Both the position numbers and the translations under genes were made by a program. The notes under the pieces were generated by a model. The model did no database searches, was not told the origin of the DNA, and was given only the letters and a program-made list of their open reading frames with translations. From contig NZ_JBAWKA010000003.1 in the NCBI RefSeq assembly GCF_043876815.1, positions 310,001-374,000 of the forward strand: 64,000 bases of DNA. The letters run 5' to 3'. Shown here piece by piece: positions 25,083 to 33,359 of this stretch (positions are counted from its first letter, which is position 1; each line of letters begins with the position of its first letter). The DNA comes from Gaetbulibacter_A sp043876815. Lineage in GTDB: Bacteria; Bacteroidota; Bacteroidia; Flavobacteriales; Flavobacteriaceae.

Positions 25083-26222
25083 ATGAATTCGAAGATCAGA
25101 TTAGGAATATTAGGAGGTGGAGGTGATTCGTTAATTGGTGTTTTACACCGGGTGGCATCATCGATGTTTGATCAATTTAAGATTGTTGGTGGGGTATTTA
25201 ATCCCAAATGGGAAGATAATATTAGCTTCTCTGAAAAAATAGGCATCCCAACCGATCGCATCTATAAGGATTTCGATACCCTTGTGGCGGAGGAATTAAA
25301 ACTACCGGAAGCTGAACGCATTCAGGTGGTTTCTATACTAACGCCTAATTTCTTGCACTTTCCTATGGCTAAAAAGTTGCTGGAGAATGGTTTTAATGTG
25401 ATCTGCGAAAAGCCGATGACCACCACTTATGAGGAAGCAAAAACTTTAGAGGCTACCTTGAAAAAAGCAAAAACTGTTTTCGCGGTAACCTATACCTATA
25501 CCGGTTATCCCATGATACGTCAGATGCGGGAAATGATCGCTAATAATGTGATCGGGAACGTTCAGAAAATTGATGTACAATATTACCAGGGTTGGATAAA
25601 TCCTGTTATTCATGACGAAAAATTGCGTGCCAATACCTGGCGGCTAGATCCCGAAAAAGGTGGGATTAGCTGCTGTATCGGTGATATAGGTACTCATGCT
25701 TTTGATATGCTGGAATATGTTACGCAGCTTAAGGTAGGTAAGGTTTTGTCTGATTTGAACTATGTATACGATGACAATAAAATGGATGTTGACGGTACCG
25801 TGTTGTTCCATTGCACGAACGGTGTCAAAGGACTTATTAGAGCCAGTCAGATTGCTACCGGAGAGGAAAATAATTTTACGGTAAAGATCTACGGAGAAAA
25901 GGCCGGGTTGAAATGGGAGCAAGAAAATCCTAACTATTTATACTTATTAGAAGACGGCGAACCTTTAAGGGTTTTAAAACCAGGACATGCCTACAATAGT
26001 GAACTTTCTTTGGATGGTACAAAGTTACCGCCTGGACATCCGGAAGGTATTTTCGATTCTATGGGTAATATTTATAAGGGTGTTGCTAAAGCGATTAGAA
26101 AAGAACCTTATGATCACGGAGAATTTCCAACGATGATAGATGGTGTACGTGGTATGAAATTTATAGAATGCGTGGTTGAAAGTCATTTAAAAGGGAATGT
26201 CTGGATAGATATAAATGAATAA
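25083..26222 (+). CDS. Gfo/Idh/MocA family oxidoreductase (cytoplasmic)
   Basis: The product has 379 residues and no signal peptide. The N-terminal dinucleotide motif is LGILGGGGDSLIGVLHRVAS, and the family motif ICEKPMTT is at about residues 116-123. The C-terminal substrate domain includes GGISCCIGDIGTHAFDMLEY, with the conserved Asp..His pair in GDIGTHA. It lies 5 bases after the permease and 3 bases before the isomerase at 26226. It would act on the imported sugar, for example by reducing or oxidising C3. It differs from the exported homologue at 17957 in having EKP rather than QKP. Confidence 0.87.
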   Translation: MNSKIRLGILGGGGDSLIGVLHRVASSMFDQFKIVGGVFNPKWEDNISFSEKIGIPTDRIYKDFDTLVAEELKLPEAERIQVVSILTPNFLHFPMAKKLLENGFNVICEKPMTTTYEEAKTLEATLKKAKTVFAVTYTYTGYPMIRQMREMIANNVIGNVQKIDVQYYQGWINPVIHDEKLRANTWRLDPEKGGISCCIGDIGTHAFDMLEYVTQLKVGKVLSDLNYVYDDNKMDVDGTVLFHCTNGVKGLIRASQIATGEENNFTVKIYGEKAGLKWEQENPNYLYLLEDGEPLRVLKPGHAYNSELSLDGTKLPPGHPEGIFDSMGNIYKGVAKAIRKEPYDHGEFPTMIDGVRGMKFIECVVESHLKGNVWIDINE

Positions 26223-26225
26223 TAT

Positions 26226-27281
26226 ATGATGAAAACGATAAAAGGACCGGCTGTATTTTTGGCACAATTTATGGGTGATGAAGCTCCCTATAATAGTTTG
26301 GATGGCCTTTGTAAATGGGCTTCAGACTTGGGTTATAAGGGTATTCAAATGCCAACTTTGGATCCCCGTTTAATAGATTTATCTAAGGCTGCTAACAGTC
26401 AGGATTACTGTGATGAGTTATTGGGAAAAATAAATTCTTATGGCCTAGAACTAACAGAACTTTCTACTCACATTCAAGGGCAGTTAGTGGCGGTACATCC
26501 GGCTCATGATATCATGTTTGATGTGTTTGTTCCAGATGCCTTGAAAGGAAAACCAAAAGAGCGAACGGCTTGGGCCATTCAGGAAATGAAACATGCCGCC
26601 ATGGCGAGTAGAAGGCTGAACCTTAAGGCACACGCTACCTTTTCCGGATCATTATTGTGGCCTATGGTACATCCGTGGCCTCAGCAACCAAAAGGATTAG
26701 TAGATCTGGGATTCAAGGAACTTGCAACGCGGTGGAAACCTATTTTGGACGTTTTTGATGACAATGGTGTCGATGTGTGTTATGAAGTACATCCTGTTGA
26801 AGATATTCATGATGGTGATACCTTTGAGCGATTTTTAGCGGCGACCGGAAATCACAAACGCGTGAACATATTATATGATCCTTCGCATTTTGTGTTGCAA
26901 CAATTGGATTATATAGCCTATATAGATCATTATCATGAATTTATTAAGGCCTTCCATGTCAAAGATTCAGAATTTAATCCAACAGGAAAAAAAGGAACCT
27001 TTGGCGGGTATAATGATTGGAGAGATCGTGCCGGACGTTATCGATCACCCGGGGATGGTCAGGTAGATTTTAAGAAAGTATTCTCGAAGCTTACAGAATA
27101 TGGTTGTGATGTGTGGGCAGTTTTAGAATGGGAATGCGTTATTAAAAGCCCGGAACAAGGCGCCAAAGAAGGTGCGCCTTTTATTAAGAATCATATCATT
27201 GAAGCAACGACCAAAGCTTTTGATGATTTTGCCGGTGGTGATTCCAACGAAGATCAACTAAAAAAAATATTAGGATTATAA
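26226..27281 (+). CDS. Sugar phosphate isomerase/epimerase family TIM-barrel protein (cytoplasmic)
   Basis: The product has 351 residues and no signal peptide. TIM-barrel features of the AP-endonuclease-2 family are visible: GYKGIQMPTLDPRLIDL, LELTELSTHIQGQLV, VCYEVHPVEDIHDG with a metal-binding Glu and His, NILYDPSHF (Asp, His), FHVKDSEF, and the final VWAVLEWECV with Glu. The AHATFSGSLLWP segment is long for the family. It follows the oxidoreductase after 3 bases. The pair probably handles one keto-sugar substrate. Confidence 0.85.
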   Translation: MMKTIKGPAVFLAQFMGDEAPYNSLDGLCKWASDLGYKGIQMPTLDPRLIDLSKAANSQDYCDELLGKINSYGLELTELSTHIQGQLVAVHPAHDIMFDVFVPDALKGKPKERTAWAIQEMKHAAMASRRLNLKAHATFSGSLLWPMVHPWPQQPKGLVDLGFKELATRWKPILDVFDDNGVDVCYEVHPVEDIHDGDTFERFLAATGNHKRVNILYDPSHFVLQQLDYIAYIDHYHEFIKAFHVKDSEFNPTGKKGTFGGYNDWRDRAGRYRSPGDGQVDFKKVFSKLTEYGCDVWAVLEWECVIKSPEQGAKEGAPFIKNHIIEATTKAFDDFAGGDSNEDQLKKILGL

Positions 27282-27296
27282 ATTAATTACATAAAC

Positions 27297-28028
27297 ATGA
27301 GATACTTATTAATAGCAGTATTAGCACTTGTTACCTTAACGAGTTGCAAAAACAAAAAAGAAGAGGAAAAAATAGAATCAATGCAAGAGCAACCTGCGGT
27401 TGTTGAAGCAGATTGGGAAGTGCTTTTTGATGGTTCCAATTTTGACCAATGGCGGGGATACCTTAGAGATACCATGCCTTCAGAATGGCGTATTGAAGGC
27501 GATGTTATGGTGTTTGAGCCAGGAGAGGAACTGGCCTATATACTTACCAAGAAAAAATATACTGATTTCATTTTGTCCTTAGATTGGAAAATTTCTGAAG
27601 GAGGAAACAGTGGTGTCCTATTTGGCGTTAGTGAAGTGGATAGTTTACCGGAACCATATTATACCGGACCTGAAATTCAGGTCTTAGATAATGAACGCCA
27701 TCCTGATGCTAAAGCCAACCCGAAATATCACCAGGCAGGAGCACTTTATGATATGGTACAACCAATGCATGACGTAGCGAATCCGGCAGGTGAATGGAAC
27801 CATTTTGATATTATGGTAGATCACAAGACCAATTCGGGAAGCGTGACATTGAACGGGACTTTAATTGTTGAATTTCCTGTGGAAGGAGAATCTTGGGATT
27901 CTTTAGTTTTGAATTCTAAATTCAAAGAGTGGAAAGAGTTTGGAGCTTACAAAACCGGTTATATCAGTTTACAGGATCACGGCGACAAGGTGTCGTACAG
28001 GAATATTAAAATTAAGACACTTAACTAA
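27297..28028 (+). CDS. DUF1080 (3-keto-disaccharide hydrolase family) lipoprotein
   Basis: The product has 243 residues. A lipoprotein signal (AVLALVTLTSC) precedes the DUF1080 domain: WEVLFDGSNFDQWRGY, SEGGNSGVLFGVSE, GPEIQVLDNERHPDAK and YISLQDHGDKVSYRNIKIK. The N-S-G and E-x-Q-x-L-D elements are characteristic of the family. It is the last gene of the plus-strand set, before a terminator. Together with the copy at 19425, each of the divergent sets has one DUF1080 protein. Confidence 0.85.
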   Translation: MRYLLIAVLALVTLTSCKNKKEEEKIESMQEQPAVVEADWEVLFDGSNFDQWRGYLRDTMPSEWRIEGDVMVFEPGEELAYILTKKKYTDFILSLDWKISEGGNSGVLFGVSEVDSLPEPYYTGPEIQVLDNERHPDAKANPKYHQAGALYDMVQPMHDVANPAGEWNHFDIMVDHKTNSGSVTLNGTLIVEFPVEGESWDSLVLNSKFKEWKEFGAYKTGYISLQDHGDKVSYRNIKIKTLN

Positions 28029-28061
28029 CTGATTACCTGATTTAAATTAACAGATTCTTAC

Positions 28062-28095
28062 AAAAAGTGAGGTTTAATTGCCTCACTTTTTTTGT
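28062..28095 (+). terminator. Terminator after the sugar-catabolism operon
   Basis: The perfect stem aaaaagtgagg / cctcacttttt with a tttaattg loop is followed by T residues, starting 33 bases after the DUF1080 stop. Confidence 0.85.
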
Positions 28096-28281
28096 TTGTC
28101 GAACTTTTTTATGGCTTTTCTCTCAAAATCGGCATCTGTTTTATTTTTTATCTCCTAAAAAAAGAGCTTCAAAAACAGTATTTTTTCATTCAAAATGTAA
28201 AAAAATAGAGATTATTATAATTTTTTGTAAAAATTAGTTACTTACTAAATGATTCTTAAATAAATATTATAGTTTTACAAT

Positions 28282-28353
28282 ATGAAAAATTTAAAAAATA
28301 TCATACGTTTTCCGGTTCCCGGTTTCCCCGTGCGCTTTCGCCGCCGCTATTAA
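28282..28353 (+). CDS. Leader peptide 1 of the arginine-proline operon (23 aa, Arg/Pro-rich)
   Basis: ATG at 28282 opens a 23-codon ORF. After MKNLKNIIRF come PVPGFPV and then RFRRRY before TAA. It has 5 Arg (CGT, then four CGC) and 3 Pro (CCG, CCC, CCC). Its GC-rich codons stand out sharply from the AT-rich surroundings. It lies 230 bases before the first gene of an operon that makes arginine and proline. The last codons and stop sit in a 6-bp hairpin (gctatt 28346-28351 / aatagc 28361-28366), and acgtttt (28305-28311) inside the ORF can pair with aaaacgt (28374-28380), which is followed by a T-rich stretch. This is the pattern of a ribosome-controlled attenuator. Translation has not been shown. 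Confidence 0.75.
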   Translation: MKNLKNIIRFPVPGFPVRFRRRY

Positions 28354-28462
28354 TCTTTACAATAGCCAATCCAAAAACGTCATTTTTTAAATTTTTAGTA
28401 CCGTGTCAAAACAACAATTCATAACATTTTATAACTCAATTCATTCAGTAATTAAATTTACT

Positions 28463-28492
28463 ATGCGCCGTCCATTTCTCCGTCGCCCGTAA
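28463..28492 (+). CDS. Leader peptide 2 of the arginine-proline operon (9 aa, Arg/Pro-rich)
   Basis: The second small ORF in the same leader encodes MRRPFLRRP: four Arg (CGC, CGT, CGT, CGC) and two Pro (CCA, CCG) among nine residues. Its stop codon forms the loop of a small hairpin: ccc (28486-28488), loop gtaa, ggg (28493-28495), a GNRA-type tetraloop that contains TAA. It ends 92 bases before the GNAT gene. Coming after leader 1 with the same two amino acids, it is unlikely to be chance. A double leader is unusual for attenuators. Confidence 0.72.
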   Translation: MRRPFLRRP

Positions 28493-28584
28493 GGGTATGT
28501 GCTTATATTTTTGAATCAGGTGTGTCCGTTTCAGTTTTTAAACAGGAAAATTATAAAATAGAACATTAAAAAAATTTAGGAAAA

Positions 28585-29205
28585 ATGAAGGTTGTCATAG
28601 CCGATACATCACACATAAAATACGCTCAAATAATTTGCGATACTATTGCAGAGTCTGCTTTGGTTCGCGGGACGGGTATAGCTCGTCGTACTCCCGAATA
28701 TATCGCTACCAAAATGGAAAATGGTAATGCCGTTATTGCTTTGGATGGCGATACCTTTGCTGGCTTTTGTTACATTGAAAAATGGGGCCATGGTAAATTT
28801 GTGGCTAATTCAGGATTAATAGTACATCCCAATTATAGAAATCAGGGTCTGGCTAAAAAGATCAAACTTAAAATTTTTCAACATTCAAGATCTAAATTTC
28901 CCGATGCTAAAGTTTTTAGTATTACTACCGGATTGGCAGTTATGAAACTTAATACGGAGTTGGGGTATAAACCTGTACCTTTCTCAGAGTTAACAGACGA
29001 TTCTACCTTTTGGGATGGTTGTCAAACCTGTCGAAATTATGATGTATTAACTCGAACCGATAGAAAACTGTGTTTGTGTACCGGGATGCTTTACGATCCG
29101 AAGGTCAAAGAACCAGAAAAACAAATACGAGAAAAAACATTTGAACGCTTAAAAAGTATTAAGCAGTCGTTATTTCTTAAAAAAGATAAAAATAAAGACA
29201 AATGA
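28585..29205 (+). CDS. GNAT N-acyltransferase, candidate N-acetyl/N-succinylglutamate synthase of the arg operon
   Basis: The product has 206 residues with a GNAT fold. Strand-loop SGLIVHPNYRNQGLAKKI (about residues 76-93) contains the acyl-CoA-binding R-N-Q-G-L-A loop. The C-terminal part has Cys146 and Cys149 (CQTC) and Cys163 and Cys165 (CLC), a possible metal site, then a basic tail. It is the first gene of the arg operon and overlaps argG by 4 bases (ATGA). No argA or argJ is otherwise seen, and an acyl donor step is required, so this is the obvious candidate for acylating glutamate. The assignment rests on position and fold. It is not similar to classical ArgA in length. Confidence 0.7.
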   Translation: MKVVIADTSHIKYAQIICDTIAESALVRGTGIARRTPEYIATKMENGNAVIALDGDTFAGFCYIEKWGHGKFVANSGLIVHPNYRNQGLAKKIKLKIFQHSRSKFPDAKVFSITTGLAVMKLNTELGYKPVPFSELTDDSTFWDGCQTCRNYDVLTRTDRKLCLCTGMLYDPKVKEPEKQIREKTFERLKSIKQSLFLKKDKNKDK

Positions 29206-30377
29206 AAAAATTAGTCATTGCATATAGCGGCGGATTAGATACCTCTTACTGTGCCGTAAGTTTATCCAAGGAATATGAGGTTCATGCGGTAAGTGTTAAC
29301 ACCGGTGGATTTACGAAGGATGATATAAAAAAAATTGAGACCAATGCTTATAAGATGGGTGTTTCAACCTATAAGAATATTGATGCCGTTGCAACTTTTT
29401 ATAACAAGGTTGTAAAATACCTCATCTTTGGGAACGTATTAAAAAATAATACCTATCCTTTATCCGTAAGTGCTGAACGGATTATTCAGGCTATTGAGAT
29501 TATTGAATATGCCAAAAGTATTGATGCCCAGTATATTGCTCACGGTAGTACCGGGGCCGGTAACGACCAGGTACGTTTTGATATGATATTTCAAACTCTG
29601 GCACCGCATATTAAGATCATTACGCCTATACGGGATGAACAACTTACGAGACAACAGGAGATCGATTATTTAAATGAAAATGGGATCAACATGTCCTGGG
29701 AAAAAGCGAAATATTCGATTAATAAAGGGCTTTGGGGTACCAGTGTTGGTGGTGCCGAGACCTTAACCTCGGATAAACCCTTGCCGGAATCAGCATACCC
29801 ATCTCAATTAAAACACAAGGAGGAAGAAAAAGTGAAGCTAAGCTTTGAAAAGGGAGAATTGGTGGCTGTTAATGGTATAGAAAACGACCCGGAAATAAAT
29901 ATTGAGATTTTGAATTCACTGGCCTCTGCTTATGCTATTGGTCGCGATATCCATGTGGGAGATACTATTGTGGGCATCAAAGGCCGTGTGGGTTTTGAGG
30001 CTGCTGCAGCGTTAATAACCATTAAGGCGCATCATTTATTGGAAAAGCACACCTTAACCAAATGGCAATTACAGCATAAGGAGTACATCGCCAGTTTCTA
30101 CGGGATGCATTTGCACGAAGGGCAATATCTGGATCCGGTAATGCGGGATATGGAGGCTTTCCTGAAAAGTAGTCAGGCTAAGGTTTCTGGTGATGTGTTT
30201 GTGACTTTAAAACCATATCATTTTGATCTCGATGGCATCGCTTCAGAACACGACCTTATGAATGCTAAATTTGGAAGTTACGGGGAAGAAAATAAAGGCT
30301 GGACTGCAGATGAGGCCAAAGGATTTATAAAGATCCTTGGAAATCAAAATAAAATATATCAGCAGGTGAACTCTTAA
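29202..30377 (+). CDS. argG: Argininosuccinate synthase
   Basis: ArgG joins citrulline and aspartate using ATP. The N-terminal PP-loop VIAYSGGLDTSYC (residues 4-16) binds ATP. The YIAHGSTGAGNDQVRFD segment (about 108-124) and KYSINKGLWGTSVGG are family hallmarks. At 391 residues it is near the usual length. It starts inside the end of the GNAT gene (ATGA overlap), so the two are translationally coupled. Confidence 0.96.
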   Translation: MKKLVIAYSGGLDTSYCAVSLSKEYEVHAVSVNTGGFTKDDIKKIETNAYKMGVSTYKNIDAVATFYNKVVKYLIFGNVLKNNTYPLSVSAERIIQAIEIIEYAKSIDAQYIAHGSTGAGNDQVRFDMIFQTLAPHIKIITPIRDEQLTRQQEIDYLNENGINMSWEKAKYSINKGLWGTSVGGAETLTSDKPLPESAYPSQLKHKEEEKVKLSFEKGELVAVNGIENDPEINIEILNSLASAYAIGRDIHVGDTIVGIKGRVGFEAAAALITIKAHHLLEKHTLTKWQLQHKEYIASFYGMHLHEGQYLDPVMRDMEAFLKSSQAKVSGDVFVTLKPYHFDLDGIASEHDLMNAKFGSYGEENKGWTADEAKGFIKILGNQNKIYQQVNS

Positions 30378-30403
30378 TACCTCGTGGTAATAAAACAATA
30401 AAA

Positions 30404-31387
30404 ATGAAAACAATACAGGTTGGAATTATAGGAGGTGCAGGTTACACGGCGGGTGAATTGATTCGGTTGCTTTTGAACCATCCCAATGCTGAACTCAATT
30501 TTGTGTACAGCACGAGTAATGCAGGTAATAAATTAAGTCATGTGCATCAGGATCTGATAGGTTCAACCGAAATGGTCTTTACCGATACTGTCAATCAGGA
30601 GGTAGATGTTCTTTTCCTGTGTTTGGGCCATGGAAATTCCGTTAGGTTCTTAAAGGAAAATAGCTTTTCTGACCACACAAAAATCATTGATCTGGGAAAT
30701 GACTTTAGGTTGGAAGCTGATCAAAACTTTGAAGGTAAAACTTTTATTTATGGTCTTCCGGAACTGAACAAGCATGCTATCGAAAAAGCCCGATATATTG
30801 CCAATCCGGGCTGTTTTGCAACAGCCATACAACTGGGTGTTTTACCTCTGGCCTATGCCGGCTTATTACGTTCCGATGTTCATGTAAATGCAGTAACAGG
30901 AGCTACAGGCGCAGGTACTTCTTTATCAGCGACCACCCATTTTACCTGGCGTGATAATAATGTATCACACTATAAGGCCTTTACACACCAACATTTAGGA
31001 GAGATCAATCAATCGGTAAATCAATTACAAACAGATTTTACTTCAGATATTTTATTTATCCCGAATCGAGGTAATTTCTCAAGAGGGATTTTTGCTACGC
31101 TTTACACTGATTTTGAAGGAACTTTAGAAGAGGCCCAAAAACTTTACGAATCTTTTTATGAAGAAGCCAAATTTACCTTTGTTTCAAATGAGAATTTGCA
31201 TTTAAAACAAGTAGTGAATACGAACAAGTGTTTGATCCATTTACATAAATACCAGGGAAAATTATTGATCACCAGTATTATCGATAATTTATTGAAAGGT
31301 GCTTCGGGTCAGGCGGTACAGAATATGAATTTAATGTTCGGAATGGATGAAACAACCGGGTTACAATTAAAAGCTTCCTGGTTTTAA
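30404..31387 (+). CDS. argC: N-acyl-gamma-glutamyl-phosphate reductase
   Basis: ArgC reduces the acyl-glutamyl phosphate made by ArgB to the semialdehyde. The NADP-binding GIIGGAGYTAGELIRLL is at about residues 8-24. The catalytic Cys is in ANPGCFATAIQLG (about residue 143), and the C-terminal FIPNRGNFSRGIFAT and KGASGQAVQNMNLMFG segments are typical. The length of 327 residues is usual. Confidence 0.96.
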   Translation: MKTIQVGIIGGAGYTAGELIRLLLNHPNAELNFVYSTSNAGNKLSHVHQDLIGSTEMVFTDTVNQEVDVLFLCLGHGNSVRFLKENSFSDHTKIIDLGNDFRLEADQNFEGKTFIYGLPELNKHAIEKARYIANPGCFATAIQLGVLPLAYAGLLRSDVHVNAVTGATGAGTSLSATTHFTWRDNNVSHYKAFTHQHLGEINQSVNQLQTDFTSDILFIPNRGNFSRGIFATLYTDFEGTLEEAQKLYESFYEEAKFTFVSNENLHLKQVVNTNKCLIHLHKYQGKLLITSIIDNLLKGASGQAVQNMNLMFGMDETTGLQLKASWF

Positions 31388-31423
31388 ATTCCAGATTTAT
31401 AATAACAACATACAAACCAAGAC

Positions 31424-32215
31424 ATGAAAATAGCCATAATAGGAACCGGAAATTTAGGGAGTGCCATTGCCAAGGGGCTTATTAAAAATAAGACCTATAC
31501 CTCGTTGTATCTAAGTGATAAAAATACAGCAGCGGTAAAAGGGTTTAGTACTGAACCTTACGTAACTATTACGAGTGATAACAAGGCAGCTGTTGAAGCT
31601 TCGGAGATTTTAATTTTCGCCCTGCAACCAAGACATATTGAATCCGTACTAAAAGAGGTGGCTCCAAGTGTAACAAAAGATCATGTGGTCCTTTCTGTGG
31701 CAGCCGGATTTGCAATTTCAAATATCGAGGCCATCATTGGACAAGATAAGAACATCATTCGCGTGATGCCGAATACGGCTATTTCCATCGGGAAATCCAT
31801 GACCTGTTTAGCAACCAATTTGAAAGGTGAAGGAAAAATTGCTATGGCTCAGGATATTTTTAATCAGTTGGGAACTACCATGGTGATTCCTGAAGAACAT
31901 ATTCAGGCGGCTACAGTGATCTGTGCCAGCGGAATTGCTTTTTGGATGCGTTTGATCCGGGCTACGACCCAAGGTGCCATCCAATTAGGATTCGAGGCTC
32001 ATGAAGCCCACAAACTAGCGGTACAAACCTGTTATGGGTCGGCGAGTTTACTTTTAGAATCCGGAAATCATCCCGAGCAGGAAATCGATCGAGTAACCAC
32101 CCCGAGCGGTTGTACTATTGAAGGTTTGAACGAAATGGAACATCAGGGTTTAAGCTCCTCACTTATTAAAGGTTTGGTAGCTTCATTCGAAAAAATTAAT
32201 CATTTAAAAAAATAA
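31424..32215 (+). CDS. proC: Pyrroline-5-carboxylate reductase
   Basis: ProC catalyses the last step of proline synthesis. The Rossmann motif IAIIGTGNLGSAIAKGL opens the protein, RVMPNTAISIGKSMTCL lies near residue 110, and the C-terminal TTPSGCTIEGLNEME is the family signature. It has 263 residues. It sits between argC and argD, so proline synthesis is built into the arginine operon. Confidence 0.95.
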   Translation: MKIAIIGTGNLGSAIAKGLIKNKTYTSLYLSDKNTAAVKGFSTEPYVTITSDNKAAVEASEILIFALQPRHIESVLKEVAPSVTKDHVVLSVAAGFAISNIEAIIGQDKNIIRVMPNTAISIGKSMTCLATNLKGEGKIAMAQDIFNQLGTTMVIPEEHIQAATVICASGIAFWMRLIRATTQGAIQLGFEAHEAHKLAVQTCYGSASLLLESGNHPEQEIDRVTTPSGCTIEGLNEMEHQGLSSSLIKGLVASFEKINHLKK

Positions 32216-32219
32216 TCCT

Positions 32220-33350
32220 ATGCCATTATTTGATGTGTATCCTTTATATGATGTAACGCCGGTTTCGGGTAAAGATGTTTATGTTTATGATGAGCAAGGA
32301 ACGGAGTATCTGGATCTTTATGGCGGTCATGCCGTAATTTCCATTGGGCATGCTCATCCCGACTATGTTGAAGCCATAACGAGTCAGGTGTCGAAATTGG
32401 GGTTTTATTCCAATGCCATTCAAAATCCTTTGCAACAGCAACTTGCTGATAAATTAGAGGCGCTTTCCGGCTGTAAAGGGTATAATTTGTTTTTGTGTAA
32501 CTCAGGAGCCGAGGCCAATGAAAATGCACTTAAGTTAGCCTCTTTCAAAACAGGGAAGTCCCGGGTTATTGCTTTTAAGAATAGCTTTCACGGGCGAACT
32601 TCGGCAGCCGTAGCCGTTACCGATAACGCTAGTATTATTGCGCCGATCAATGCCCAACAAAAGGTTACAATTTTAGAATTGAATGATGTTGCAGGGGTAA
32701 AAGCAGAATTGGAAAAGGGTGATGTTTGCGCCGTTATTGTTGAGTTTATTCAAGGTGTTGGTGGTTTAGACCAGGGGAGTAGCGATTTCTTTGAACAGGT
32801 TTATGCACTATGCAAAAACAACAATACGTTCTTTATTGCCGATGAGGTACAATCAGGGTATGGTCGTTCCGGTAAATTTTTCGCTTTTCAACATTATAAT
32901 GTAACGCCGGATATTATTTCAATAGCTAAAGGCATGGGGAATGGTTTTCCTATTGGCGGTATTTTAATTCACCCGGATATAGAAGCGAAATACGGTATGC
33001 TGGGTACAACTTTTGGCGGAAATCATCTGGCTTGCGCTGCGGGATTAGCAGTATTAAATACTATTGAGGAAGGGCAATTAATGGATAATGTGAATGCGAT
33101 GTCGGACTATTTTATTGAAAAGGCTAAATCCATTCTGCAAATTAAAAAAATTAAAGGACAGGGCTTAATGTTAGGACTGGAATTTGATTTTGAAGTAGCT
33201 TCCCTTCGTAAAAAACTAATCTATGAGTACCATATATTTACAGGAGGTGCATCTAATAAAAAACTATTACGCATCTTACCACCCTTAACAATTCAAAAAG
33301 AGCATATCGACCAGTTTTTCAGTGCTTTGAAAAATGCGGTAGAAATTTAA
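32220..33350 (+). CDS. argD: Acylornithine aminotransferase (class III, PLP-dependent)
   Basis: ArgD transaminates the acylglutamate semialdehyde to acylornithine. Visible elements are YLDLYGGHAVISIGHAHPDY, the CNSGAEANENALKLA phosphate-binding loop, the SFHGRTSAAVAVT segment, FIADEVQSGYGRSGKFFAFQHY, and SIAKGMGNGFPIGG with the PLP lysine (about residue 240). The length of 376 residues is normal for ArgD. It begins 4 bases after proC. As the pathway may use succinyl rather than acetyl intermediates, the exact substrate is left open. Confidence 0.93.
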   Translation: MPLFDVYPLYDVTPVSGKDVYVYDEQGTEYLDLYGGHAVISIGHAHPDYVEAITSQVSKLGFYSNAIQNPLQQQLADKLEALSGCKGYNLFLCNSGAEANENALKLASFKTGKSRVIAFKNSFHGRTSAAVAVTDNASIIAPINAQQKVTILELNDVAGVKAELEKGDVCAVIVEFIQGVGGLDQGSSDFFEQVYALCKNNNTFFIADEVQSGYGRSGKFFAFQHYNVTPDIISIAKGMGNGFPIGGILIHPDIEAKYGMLGTTFGGNHLACAAGLAVLNTIEEGQLMDNVNAMSDYFIEKAKSILQIKKIKGQGLMLGLEFDFEVASLRKKLIYEYHIFTGGASNKKLLRILPPLTIQKEHIDQFFSALKNAVEI

Positions 33351-33359
33351 AAGTAGGCC

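Larger units (their letters stand above)
28096..28584 (+). promoter_or_regulatory. Leader region of the arginine-proline operon
   Basis: This 490-base AT-rich stretch holds the two leader ORFs and little else. A weak -7 box (TAGTTTTA, 28270-28277) lies so close to leader 1 that the real promoter is probably further upstream and not identified. No classic strong terminator is visible before the GNAT gene. T-rich stretches at 28382-28398 and 28509-28516 follow possible pairing partners, so either weak intrinsic termination, Rho, or control of translation initiation is possible. Confidence 0.5.

Noticed and set aside
28585..29205. GNAT protein as a ribosomal-protein or antibiotic acetyltransferase
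   Set aside because: Overlap with argG and first position in the arg operon make a role in arginine synthesis far more likely, though the fold alone would not decide.
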